A stretch of DNA of 55,258 nt from UBA11606 sp049437325 (GTDB lineage: Bacteria; Actinomycetota; Acidimicrobiia; Acidimicrobiales; Aldehydirespiratoraceae), in NCBI GenBank assembly GCA_049437325.1, contig JBMTIM010000014.1, positions 1-55,258 on the forward strand, read 5' to 3'. The position numbers were made by a program, and so were the translations under genes. Positions 27,601 to 35,129 of the stretch are shown piece after piece. The notes below the pieces were generated by a model, which saw only the letters and a program-made list of their open reading frames with translations, was not told the origin of the DNA and did no database searches. Within the stretch, counting starts at the first letter, position 1. Every line of letters starts with the position of its first letter.

Positions 27601-28698
27601 TCACTCGGCGAACAGGTCTCCCAGGTCGCAGGTGTCGAGGAGGAGCAGCAGGCTGACTACAACCTCGGGCGGTGGTTCCTCGTCCTCCTCGTTGAGCAGG
27701 ATGACCAGGGTCTCGAGGTCAAGGTTGTCGAGCAGACACACAGCCTGGTCAGCGGTGAGCTGACCGTCTTGGATCATGCCTTCAACGATCAGTGCTCGAC
27801 CAGACTCGGTAGCAAGCATCGCCTCGATGACCTCGACGTCGGGGGGCGACTCGTCTCCCGACGTGCCCGCTGGCTCGTCGAACCCGAACATGTCTTCGAG
27901 ACCGCACACCATGGCGACCTCGAGGAACAGCCCAAAGATCTCCGGGCTGGGTTCGTCGCCGGTGGCGAGCGCCACCAACGCTTCGACATCGAGGTTGTCG
28001 AGCAGGCAGGCGGCTTGTTCGGCACTGAGCTCGCCGTCTTCGATCATGCTTTCGATCATCAATGCTCGGCCGGCTTCGCTCGACAACATCGCCTCGAGCG
28101 CCTCGGGGCTGGCGAAGGGATCGTCGCCAACGGCGTCTTCGTCATCGGTGTCGTCGTCCGCACCCTCGCAGTTGGCGTCCTCCCACGCATCGAGTCGGTC
28201 TTCGGCGGCCTCAGGGCCGGGCCTAGCGTCGAGTTCTTCGAGGGCAGCAGAGGCGGCGAAGAGATCCCATCCGTTCTCCTCCAGTACCTCGACGTAGTCG
28301 TCGAAGCTCTGCCGGAGCATGCGGAGGTCGTCTCGAATCGCAGAGGGGGCGAGGTCGATGGCGGCCTCGATGAGTTCGATTTGTTTGCGTATCGCGATCT
28401 CGACCGACTCCGGGTCGAACGGATCGACGTCGTCGAGGAGCGCTTCGGCCTGTGCTTTGGCCCTGCAATAGGCCTCTGCCGAAGCATCGGTGTCGGCTGC
28501 CTCGTCGGCACTGTCCTCGTCCGCCTCATCGGACTCGGCCGCCGTCGCAGCAGTGTCGTCTGCTGTCTCGGCCGCCGCGTCCCCTGTCGATACATCGCCT
28601 CCGGTCGCTGTGTCGTTGGGGCTGCCGCACGAGACGGCGAACAGTCCGATCACGCAGAGCAGGATCGAGGCGAGGCGGTTGCGGTTCGTCGTCGTCAT
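27601..28698 (-). CDS. acidic lipoprotein with two 90-residue-period repeats
   Basis: This 365-aa predicted lipoprotein has a signal segment ending FAVSC (lipidated Cys24), an Asp/Glu/Ala/Thr linker (25-75), a helical domain with Cys78 and Cys177, a second acidic linker (about 178-195), and two homologous helical units at 199-271 and 289-363. Each unit contains the motif EAMLxxExGRALxxExMIxDGxL, then CLLDNLD, then a second Cys (231/265 and 321/357) and a final LxDxF. The Cys pairs could form disulfides outside the cell. The protein is strongly negatively charged. No known domain is recognised, and function is unknown. TAGGCT sits 7 nt before the ATG. Confidence 0.85.
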   Translation of the reverse strand: MTTTNRNRLASILLCVIGLFAVSCGSPNDTATGGDVSTGDAAAETADDTAATAAESDEADEDSADEAADTDASAEAYCRAKAQAEALLDDVDPFDPESVEIAIRKQIELIEAAIDLAPSAIRDDLRMLRQSFDDYVEVLEENGWDLFAASAALEELDARPGPEAAEDRLDAWEDANCEGADDDTDDEDAVGDDPFASPEALEAMLSSEAGRALMIESMIEDGELSAEQAACLLDNLDVEALVALATGDEPSPEIFGLFLEVAMVCGLEDMFGFDEPAGTSGDESPPDVEVIEAMLATESGRALIVEGMIQDGQLTADQAVCLLDNLDLETLVILLNEEDEEPPPEVVVSLLLLLDTCDLGDLFAE

Positions 28699-28705
28699 GT
28701 CGGCG

Positions 28706-28711
28706 AGCCTA
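28706..28711 (-). promoter_or_regulatory. -10 box of the repeat lipoprotein gene
   Basis: TAGGCT on the minus strand lies 7 nt before the ATG at 28698, in the 39-bp gap after leuA. Transcription independent of leuA is likely. Confidence 0.5.
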
Positions 28712-28737
28712 GACGGGGGCAGGTGAAGCAGTCGTCG

Positions 28738-30438
28738 TCAGCGGTTCAGGTTGTTGACCGCCGACACGATGGCGCGAAGCGAGGCCGACACGATCGACTC
28801 GTGGAGGCCAACCCCCCAGGTTGTGTCGCGCGCCCCGGTGTCGACCTCGACGTAGGCGACGGCGGTGGCATCGGAGCCCGTCCCCATCGTGTGTTCGGTG
28901 TAGTCGACGATCTTGCCGTCGAACAGCCCAGCAGTGTGCAATGCGTGCACGAACGCGTCGATGGGTCCATTTCCCTCCCCCTGCACCATCTGTTCAGCAC
29001 CGTCGACGATCAGTTTGGCCTCGAGGGTGGTAGTGCCCGACTCGAGCGTGTCACTCGAGGATCGATGCCCGATGATCTCGACGCTCGGACTGTCTGGTTC
29101 GACGTACTCGGCCATGAACCGGCGCTGGATCTCATACGACGTGATCTCGGTACCGGTGTCTTCGGTGACAGCCTGGATCTTCTTGGCAAAGTCAACCTGC
29201 AGGTGCCGGGGAAGGTCGAGCCCGTACTCGTGCAGCAGCACGTAGGCAACACCGCCCTTGCCCGACTGACTGTTCACCCGAATCACCGCCTCGTAGCTGC
29301 GGCCGAGATGCCGTGGATCGATCGGCAGATAGGGCACATCCCACACGTCGTACTCACCTTCGAGCGGCTCGCCCGGCTGCACGTCGTAGATGTCGGCCAT
29401 GCCCTTCTTGATGGCGTCCTGGTGCGATCCGGAGAACGCGGTGAACACCAGATCACCGACATACGGTTGGCGGTCCGGCACGGTCATCCGGTTCGAGAAC
29501 TCGAACACCCGGCGCGCCTCCTCGATGTCGGAGAAGTCGAGTTCGGGGTCGACGCCCTGGGTGAACAGGTTCAGCGCGATCGTCACGACATCGACGTTGC
29601 CGGTGCGTTCGCCGTTGCCGAAGAGGGTTCCCTCGACTCGATCGGCGCCGGCCATCATTCCGAGCTCTGCCGCTGCGACCCCTGTGCCGCGATCGTTGTG
29701 CGGGTGCAGCGAGAGAATGATCGCGTCGCGATTTTTCACGTCGCGCAAGAAGCGTTCGATCATGTCGGCGTACAGGTTTGGGGTCGACATCTCGACCGTG
29801 GCCGGCAGGTTGAAGATCAGCGGATTGTCGGGCGTGGGTTCGATGACGTCCATGACCGCTTCACAGACGTCGACGGCGAACTCGGGTTCGGTGCCCGTGT
29901 AGGACTCTGGCGAGTACTCGAAGCGAATGCGCTCGGGATGTGGGGTGGCATCGCGCAGTTCTTTGCAAAGCCGCGCCCCGCCGACCGCAATGTCGATGAT
30001 CCCGGCACGATCGGTGCGGAACACGACCCGCCGCTGGGTGGTCGAGGTCGAGTTGTAGAAGTGCACGATGGCGTTCTTTGCGCCTGCGATCGACTCGAAC
30101 GTCCGGGTGATCAGGTCGTCGCGGCACTGGGTCAGGACCTGGATCGTGACGTCGTCGGGGATCAGGTCATCCTCGATCAGTTCCCGAACGAAGTCGAAGT
30201 CGGTCTGGGAGGCAGCCGGGAACCCGACCTCGATCTCCTTGAAACCGATCGCAACAAGTCGATCCCACATGCGGCGCTTGCGGGTGCTGTCCATGGGGTC
30301 GACAAGCGCCTGGTTCCCATCTCGAAGGTCGACCGAGCACCAGATCGGGGCGGTCTCGAGTCGGACATCCGGCCAGGTTCGATCGGAAAGTTCCACGGCC
30401 GGATAGGGCCGGTACTTTTCGAAAGGCATGGTCGTCAT
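28738..30438 (-). CDS. leuA: 2-isopropylmalate synthase
   Basis: This 566-aa enzyme condenses acetyl-CoA with 2-ketoisovalerate in the first committed step of leucine synthesis. Features: the N-terminal APIWCSVDLRDGNQALVDPM (metal/substrate Arg-Asp), the HPHNDRGTG metal-binding His motif, the NGERTGNVD active-site loop, and the C-terminal LeuA dimer/regulatory domain that binds leucine for feedback inhibition. The length is that of the long actinobacterial LeuA type. The start at 30438 has a GGGAGAG ribosome-binding site. A leucine leader peptide and hairpins precede it (30488-30585), indicating control by attenuation. Confidence 0.96.
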   Translation of the reverse strand: MTTMPFEKYRPYPAVELSDRTWPDVRLETAPIWCSVDLRDGNQALVDPMDSTRKRRMWDRLVAIGFKEIEVGFPAASQTDFDFVRELIEDDLIPDDVTIQVLTQCRDDLITRTFESIAGAKNAIVHFYNSTSTTQRRVVFRTDRAGIIDIAVGGARLCKELRDATPHPERIRFEYSPESYTGTEPEFAVDVCEAVMDVIEPTPDNPLIFNLPATVEMSTPNLYADMIERFLRDVKNRDAIILSLHPHNDRGTGVAAAELGMMAGADRVEGTLFGNGERTGNVDVVTIALNLFTQGVDPELDFSDIEEARRVFEFSNRMTVPDRQPYVGDLVFTAFSGSHQDAIKKGMADIYDVQPGEPLEGEYDVWDVPYLPIDPRHLGRSYEAVIRVNSQSGKGGVAYVLLHEYGLDLPRHLQVDFAKKIQAVTEDTGTEITSYEIQRRFMAEYVEPDSPSVEIIGHRSSSDTLESGTTTLEAKLIVDGAEQMVQGEGNGPIDAFVHALHTAGLFDGKIVDYTEHTMGTGSDATAVAYVEVDTGARDTTWGVGLHESIVSASLRAIVSAVNNLNR

Positions 30439-30487
30439 GGGTCTCTCCCTCACGGGGTGGCTGGCGAAAAGGGTACTGAAAAGCGCA

Positions 30488-30520
30488 GAACCCCCCGAGC
30501 CACGAGGGCACGAGGGGTTC
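30488..30520 (-). terminator. candidate attenuator terminator hairpin of leuA
   Basis: On the minus strand, arms GAACCCC (30514-30520) and GGGGTTC (30488-30494) form a 7-bp stem. It is followed after about 5 nt by TTTT within TGCGCTTTTC (30478-30487). It lies between the leader peptide and leuA, where an attenuation terminator is expected. The U tract is imperfect, so the assignment rests largely on position. Confidence 0.5.
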
Positions 30521-30547
30521 GGCGAGCGCCGGTATGGGGCGCTCGCC
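30521..30547 (-). promoter_or_regulatory. perfect 10-bp hairpin at the end of the leu leader peptide
   Basis: Arms 30521-30530 (GGCGAGCGCC on the plus strand) and 30538-30547 are exactly complementary around a 7-nt loop. The stem reaches the stop codon of the leader peptide, so a ribosome finishing the leader would mask its 5' arm. This is the expected position for the 1:2 or pause hairpin of an attenuator. Confidence 0.6.
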
Positions 30548-30585
30548 TACATGAGAAGAAGCAGGGACAGGGACAGGCGCTTCAC
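30547..30585 (-). CDS. leuL: leucine leader peptide of leuA (12 aa)
   Basis: The mini-ORF GTG AAG CGC CTG... TAG encodes MKRLSLSLLLLM: six leucines in 12 residues, four of them consecutive. It sits 109 nt upstream of leuA, directly after a good promoter and directly before two hairpins. This is the classical architecture for ribosome-mediated attenuation sensing charged tRNA-Leu. Its GTG lies 8 nt after the -10 box, so the leader mRNA is probably leaderless. Leucine-rich leaders ahead of leuA are known from other actinobacteria. Confidence 0.8.
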   Translation of the reverse strand: MKRLSLSLLLLM

Positions 30586-30593
30586 GGTTCTAG

Positions 30594-30621
30594 AGGGTAA
30601 CGCCAGCGTGGCGATTGTCAA
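30594..30621 (-). promoter_or_regulatory. leuA promoter
   Basis: On the minus strand, a perfect -35 TTGACA (30616-30621), a 16-nt spacer and -10 TACCCT (30594-30599) lie 8 nt ahead of the leader-peptide GTG. It is the best sigma-70-type promoter in the window. Confidence 0.75.
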
Positions 30622-30653
30622 CCGCAGAGACGACCGAGCCGCACCGTCACCGT

Positions 30654-33185
30654 TCAGGGTTCGACGACGAGTCCGTCGGTGAGCACGGCCGAGGTTCCGT
30701 CCGGGTTGGTCACCACCACGTCCCAACGGCGGATCTTGCCGGGCCCTCCAGCCTTGATTCGGATGGTGGCGGTGAGCGTGTCACCGTCGACCACGACCAC
30801 CCTGGAGGCGGTCGGCGCCGGCCCACTCCCTCCGACGAAGGAGAGGGTTGCACCGTCGACAAACCCGGTCCCGCTGACCGTCACATCGGTGGTCGTGTTC
30901 TGGGCAATCCGGCTCGGGGTCATCGAGACCACGGTCAACTCGGCCACCGGTGAACCCACGGTGACGGTCTGGCTCGTACTCGCCGATGAGCCGGAATCGT
31001 CGACCACGGTCAAGACGACCAGGTAACTCCCACTGACCCCATAGCGGTGGGACGGGTTTGTCGCCGATGAGGTGGCGCCGTCGCCGAAGTCCCATGACCT
31101 CGACACGATCGCACCATCGATGTCGCTGCTCGCATCGGTGAGCGTCACGTCGAGGTCGGTCACCGCCGAAGTGAAGGCTGCGACCGGAGGCGCGATCGAG
31201 CCACTGGCTGGGCTCTCGTTGCCGGAGGAATCGACGGCGGTCACTGCGTAGGTGACGGAACTCCCGTTGGATGCCCCGGAGTCGATCCACACCGTCACAG
31301 CCACCGGGGTTGTCGTCAGACGTTCAGGCTCGGTGGCCCCGTTCGACCACCGAAGCACGTGATAGCCGACAAGATCGGATGCGGTGACCGCATCCCAGGT
31401 GAGCGCCACGTCGTCGACGCCGGCTGCTGCTGTGAGCCCGGTGGGGGTCGACGGTGGTGTTGTGTCATCCCCACCGCCCCCGTTGGAGAACGTCTGGCCG
31501 GCATTGGGGACTCCCGGGCTGTCGATCGCGGGAGGCTGCCACGAGAAGTCGGCAGCCCGTTGCCCGGTGCCGACCCGCTGCAACGAGCGGCCCTTGGGGT
31601 CCGATCCCGATTCGGACACCCCAATGTCGAGGGCGGTCTGGCCCGCAGCCGGCCCACTCGTGGCGAGCAGGTCGCCCTCGTAGGAGAGAAACTCGACTAC
31701 TCGACCCTCGCTGTCGACGAGCGCAAGGCCGTCGGGGGCGCCGTTTTGGATCGTGCCGAGGTCGACCGTGACGGTTCCGAACCCGTTCTGCTGGTCGGCC
31801 AGCACACTCTGCAGTCCAACGGTCTGGTACGCCGAGCCGTTGGCGCCGTTGTAGCCGACCAGTGTCCATCCGTTCAGATCGGTTCCCGCGGGACCGGCGA
31901 TCTCGACGAACTCACCGGCATCCCTGCCCTTGTTGTCGTAGTGGAACTCGTTGATCCACGGATCGGTTCCACCCTCGTCGGCACGTGGGGTCACCGAGAC
32001 CGTGGAGGTCCATGGTGACTCGTTGCTGCTGTCGTCGGTCGCCGAGACGGCGTAGCTGTAGGTCGTGTCGTTGTTGACGGTGTCGTCGGTGAAGGTCGTC
32101 ACGCCTGGCGGGGTCGATGCCAGTGTGACCCATGTCGTGGCGTCGTCGGACCGATGAACGGTGTAGGCCGCAAGGTCGGGGGACGGACTTGCGGCCCATG
32201 AGAGGGTCACGAGCCCGTCACCGGGGTCGGCGCTCAGGGCATCGGGAAGCACTGGCGCTTCGGTGTCAACCCCGCCACAGGACGATTCGAACACGCACGA
32301 AACCCACTCCGGGCGGTCGATGAACGGGTTCCGATTGCCTTGGGCGGCGAACACGACATCGTTGCGGGCTCGCTCTCGGTCGTCGACGGGATCGTCGGCA
32401 TGCCACTGGAGCAGAACACTCAGCAGGCCCATGTAGGCGGTACCGGTGGTGTTCGACTCGAAGACGGTGATCAGGCTTCGATCGTCGGTCAGGACAAGGT
32501 CGGGTTCGTCGATCCCTGCACTGTGCTGGCCGCCCTCGTAGCGCACGTCGAGGTACAGCAGCGCCCGAGCCACGTCGCCGCGTCGCTCACCCCACGTCTC
32601 CCAGGTGCCGGTGGCACCCACGCCGGTCGTCCAGTTCGAGTTCCCGGGATACAGGCCCGACCCGCCACCGATGCCTGCATTCGTGTCGGTCAGTCTCTCG
32701 TCGCAGGCCGATGAGCACACGGCGTAGGGCTTGTTGCCACGAGACGAGTTGTAGCCAGAGTCCGACAGGAAGAGGGCGTGTGCGTCGCTGTAGGGATAGC
32801 TGCTGACGAGATCGTCCGGGAACCCGTACGAGCGGGGCCAGGCGTGTTCACGGTTGTAGAAGTCGTTCCCGGCGCCGAACTTCGGGTACGACGCATTGCG
32901 GTAGACGTCGAGGATCCGCCCAGCATCGGACGGATCCTGATCGGCGGCCTCGAGTACGTCCCAGGTGTCGGTCCGCGTCGAACTGTTGTACGGGACGCGT
33001 TCGTGATCATCGATCACGTCGTGCAGGGTGACGCGCAGCGCTGCTGCCGAGGAGGCATCGACGGTGCTGTAGTAGTCGGCCGGAGCATCGAGGGCGTCCG
33101 CCGCGTTTGCCGAGGACACACCAACGCTGAGGTGAGTCGCAACGATGACGACGACGAGGCACGCACGGGCGAAACGAGTCCGCAT
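30654..33185 (-). CDS. secreted modular endonuclease I family nuclease
   Basis: This 843-aa exported protein has a signal peptide (about 1-29, ending ANA). The nuclease domain (about 35-300) carries the endonuclease I active-site signature NREHAWPRS (111-119, His114 as general base), plus RRGDVARALLYLDVRY and GNRNPFIDRPEW. It is followed by a fibronectin-III-like domain, a lamin-tail-like domain (PWINEFHYDNKGRDAGEFVEI), a second FN3-like domain, a PKD domain (SRSWDFGDGATS) and a C-terminal IPT/TIG-like domain. It is predicted to degrade extracellular DNA, probably for phosphate or nucleoside scavenging. There is no sortase or C-terminal sorting tail. TAGAGT lies 6 nt before the ATG. Confidence 0.9.
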   Translation of the reverse strand: MRTRFARACLVVVIVATHLSVGVSSANAADALDAPADYYSTVDASSAAALRVTLHDVIDDHERVPYNSSTRTDTWDVLEAADQDPSDAGRILDVYRNASYPKFGAGNDFYNREHAWPRSYGFPDDLVSSYPYSDAHALFLSDSGYNSSRGNKPYAVCSSACDERLTDTNAGIGGGSGLYPGNSNWTTGVGATGTWETWGERRGDVARALLYLDVRYEGGQHSAGIDEPDLVLTDDRSLITVFESNTTGTAYMGLLSVLLQWHADDPVDDRERARNDVVFAAQGNRNPFIDRPEWVSCVFESSCGGVDTEAPVLPDALSADPGDGLVTLSWAASPSPDLAAYTVHRSDDATTWVTLASTPPGVTTFTDDTVNNDTTYSYAVSATDDSSNESPWTSTVSVTPRADEGGTDPWINEFHYDNKGRDAGEFVEIAGPAGTDLNGWTLVGYNGANGSAYQTVGLQSVLADQQNGFGTVTVDLGTIQNGAPDGLALVDSEGRVVEFLSYEGDLLATSGPAAGQTALDIGVSESGSDPKGRSLQRVGTGQRAADFSWQPPAIDSPGVPNAGQTFSNGGGGDDTTPPSTPTGLTAAAGVDDVALTWDAVTASDLVGYHVLRWSNGATEPERLTTTPVAVTVWIDSGASNGSSVTYAVTAVDSSGNESPASGSIAPPVAAFTSAVTDLDVTLTDASSDIDGAIVSRSWDFGDGATSSATNPSHRYGVSGSYLVVLTVVDDSGSSASTSQTVTVGSPVAELTVVSMTPSRIAQNTTTDVTVSGTGFVDGATLSFVGGSGPAPTASRVVVVDGDTLTATIRIKAGGPGKIRRWDVVVTNPDGTSAVLTDGLVVEP

Positions 33186-33191
33186 CGTTCG

Positions 33192-33197
33192 ACTCTA
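33192..33197 (-). promoter_or_regulatory. -10 box of the nuclease gene
   Basis: TAGAGT on the minus strand lies 6 nt before the ATG at 33185; a TGACGG is present 18 nt further upstream. Leaderless transcription is predicted even though the product is secreted. Confidence 0.5.
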
Positions 33198-33275
33198 CCG
33201 CGACGCCCAGGGGCACCGTCAGCCCCGTTCTGCTCTTCGGCCCGTGACGCCCGGTGCCGACGCGTTCGGTGCTGT

Positions 33276-34124
33276 TCAGCCAACCTCGGCGAGAAAGTCG
33301 ATGACGGCAGTCCGGAAGGCATCATTGCGGTCACCGGCCACCATGTGTGCGGCATCTGCAACATCGACATACCCGACGTCGGGAACCTCGGCGAGGAACC
33401 GGCGGGCGCCCGCTTCGGAGACGACGTCACTCATGCGACCCCGAACAAGGAGTTTGGGTACTGCGATCCGGCGGACGCAGTCGGTCAACATCTCCGGGTC
33501 GAAGATGTCGGCCGGGTCACGGTCGGGGTCCGACATGAGAAAGGCCGGATCCCAGTGCCAGTACCAGCGACCGTTGCGCTTCCGCAGGTTTTTTCGGAGC
33601 CCGTCAGGATCGATCGATCGATCGGCGCGGGGCGCGTAGGCGGCGACAACCGCTGCAGCCTCTTCCAGCGATGCGAACCCGGTCTGCACATGGGCCCGAA
33701 GGAAGTCGCCGATGCGATCGGTCCCGGCCCGCTCCATCGCCGGAACGATGTCGACCAACACCAGTCCTCGACCACTGCCGGGTCGAAGGCCACCCATGGC
33801 GCGGATGGCGGCGAGTCCGCCGAGCGACGCGCCGATCACCACCGGTTCTCGCCCGAGTTGGTCGAACACGGCGACAAGGTCACCGGCGTAGTCGTCGAGA
33901 CCGTAGGCGCCGGTCGGATCCCAGGTGCTCTCACCGTGCCCGCGCAGGTCGATGGTGAACCCACACCAGCCGACGTCGGCGACGGCGGCGGCGGCTCGAC
34001 CCCACGAGTGCCGGGTTTGACCCCCGCCGTGCAGAAACACCACGGGCGGATCTGCCGGGTCTCCATAGCGGTCAGCCGCCAGGGCCACTGCACCCGATAG
34101 GAAGGTGATCGTCTCCGGTTTCAT
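33276..34124 (-). CDS. alpha/beta hydrolase
   Basis: This 282-aa alpha/beta-fold hydrolase has the oxyanion-hole HGGGQTRHSW, the nucleophile elbow GASLGG (Ser in GxSxG), an acid in LLVRGRMSDVVSE and the catalytic His in DAAHMVAGD. It is cytosolic, with no signal peptide. It resembles the haloperoxidase-like/lipid-ester hydrolases common in actinobacterial catabolic clusters. It is divergent from the second amidohydrolase-fold gene. The start at 34124 has TACCGT 8 nt upstream. Confidence 0.85.
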   Translation of the reverse strand: MKPETITFLSGAVALAADRYGDPADPPVVFLHGGGQTRHSWGRAAAAVADVGWCGFTIDLRGHGESTWDPTGAYGLDDYAGDLVAVFDQLGREPVVIGASLGGLAAIRAMGGLRPGSGRGLVLVDIVPAMERAGTDRIGDFLRAHVQTGFASLEEAAAVVAAYAPRADRSIDPDGLRKNLRKRNGRWYWHWDPAFLMSDPDRDPADIFDPEMLTDCVRRIAVPKLLVRGRMSDVVSEAGARRFLAEVPDVGYVDVADAAHMVAGDRNDAFRTAVIDFLAEVG

Positions 34125-34183
34125 TCGGGCCGACGGTACCGGTGACGGTAGGGTCGGCCACCACTCGGCTCCAGGGAGGATCC
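34125..34183. promoter_or_regulatory. divergent promoters of hydrolase and amidohydrolase-fold genes
   Basis: Minus strand: TACCGT (34133-34138), 8 nt before the hydrolase ATG. Plus strand: TAGGGT (34149-34154), followed by a short leader with a strong GGGAGGA ribosome-binding site (34174-34180) before the ATG at 34184. Confidence 0.45.
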
Positions 34184-35086
34184 ATGGCCTTTCCCGACGG
34201 CATCGGCGTCATCGACACGATGATGGGGACCACCGCAGGCACCACCGGCAAGGACCGCTACGCGTTCTTGGAACGGGCGCTCAAAGACGCCGAGTCGGCC
34301 AACATGAACTTTCCCGCGCAGTACATGTTCAAGGATGTGCCGTTCTCCGACCAGGCCCGCAACGCCGACGGATCCCTGGAGGAGCCGCCTCAGGGACCCG
34401 ATTTGCTCCTTCCCTTCATGGATCGATGTGGCGTCGAGATCGCCATGGTCGGTGTTCGGCCCGACGGTGAGGGCGAGGGCCTCCGCTGCGTGACCGAGCA
34501 TCCCGACCGGTTCATCCCCTGCTTCGAGCCCGATCCCAACCAGGGAGTCGAAGCGATCCGCACGGTGCGTCGACTGCACGACGAGATCGGACTGAGGGCG
34601 ATCACGGCGTTCCCGTCCGGCCGGATGCCCCAGGTGCCGATCGACGCACCGCTCATGTACCCCCTCTACGCCCTCTGCTGTGAACTCGACATCCCGATCT
34701 TTTGTTGCGCCGGGATCCCCGGACCGCGGGTTCCGGCAGCCCCCCAACATGTCGAGCGGATCGACCAGGTGATGTACGACTTCCCTGAACTGACCTTCGT
34801 GACCCGCCATGGTTGCGAGCCGTGGGAGGACCTTGCTGTAAAGCTGATGCTCAAATGGCCCGGCCTCCACTATTCGACGTCGGCATTCGCTCCGAAGCAC
34901 TACCCGAAGGCGATCATCGACTTTGCCAATACTCGGGGCGCCGACAAGATCATCTACGCCGGCTACTTCCCGATGGGCCTTTCCCTCGACCGTATCTTCG
35001 AGCAGCTCCGCGATCTGCCGCTCCGTGACGATGTGTGGCCCAAGTTCCTGCGCGACAACGCTCGACGGGTCCTGCGCCTCGACTGA
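34184..35086 (+). CDS. amidohydrolase-fold (amidohydrolase_2-like) protein, copy 2
   Basis: This 300-aa protein is a close paralogue of the one at 4933-5796. The C-terminal two thirds are highly similar, including YALCCELDIPIF, TFVTRHGCEPWEDL, LHYSTSAFAPKHYP and IIYAGYFPMGLSLDR. It also lacks the DxHxH motif (VIDTMMG) and the canonical C-terminal Asp. The middle region has a 12-residue-scale insertion relative to copy 1. A 41-bp stretch (34940-34980) is identical to 5650-5690. Retention of the same unusual residues in both copies suggests a conserved alternative active site or a binding role rather than decay. Confidence 0.82.
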   Translation: MAFPDGIGVIDTMMGTTAGTTGKDRYAFLERALKDAESANMNFPAQYMFKDVPFSDQARNADGSLEEPPQGPDLLLPFMDRCGVEIAMVGVRPDGEGEGLRCVTEHPDRFIPCFEPDPNQGVEAIRTVRRLHDEIGLRAITAFPSGRMPQVPIDAPLMYPLYALCCELDIPIFCCAGIPGPRVPAAPQHVERIDQVMYDFPELTFVTRHGCEPWEDLAVKLMLKWPGLHYSTSAFAPKHYPKAIIDFANTRGADKIIYAGYFPMGLSLDRIFEQLRDLPLRDDVWPKFLRDNARRVLRLD

Positions 35087-35129
35087 GCTGGGGTCGGCAC
35101 TCGCACCCCGGGGCGGGCATGCTGGTCGC

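Noticed and set aside
27235..30600. A plus-strand reading frame of over 1100 codons antisense to the lipoprotein and leuA genes
   Set aside because: It runs opposite two well-supported genes, has no recognisable domain and a composition (many V, G, R, H) typical of antisense frames in G/C-rich DNA where stop codons are rare.
30601..30653. A separate small gene or terminator between the nuclease stop and the leuA promoter
   Set aside because: Only about 30 bp separate the nuclease stop codon from the -35 element, and no hairpin or ORF with a plausible start is present.
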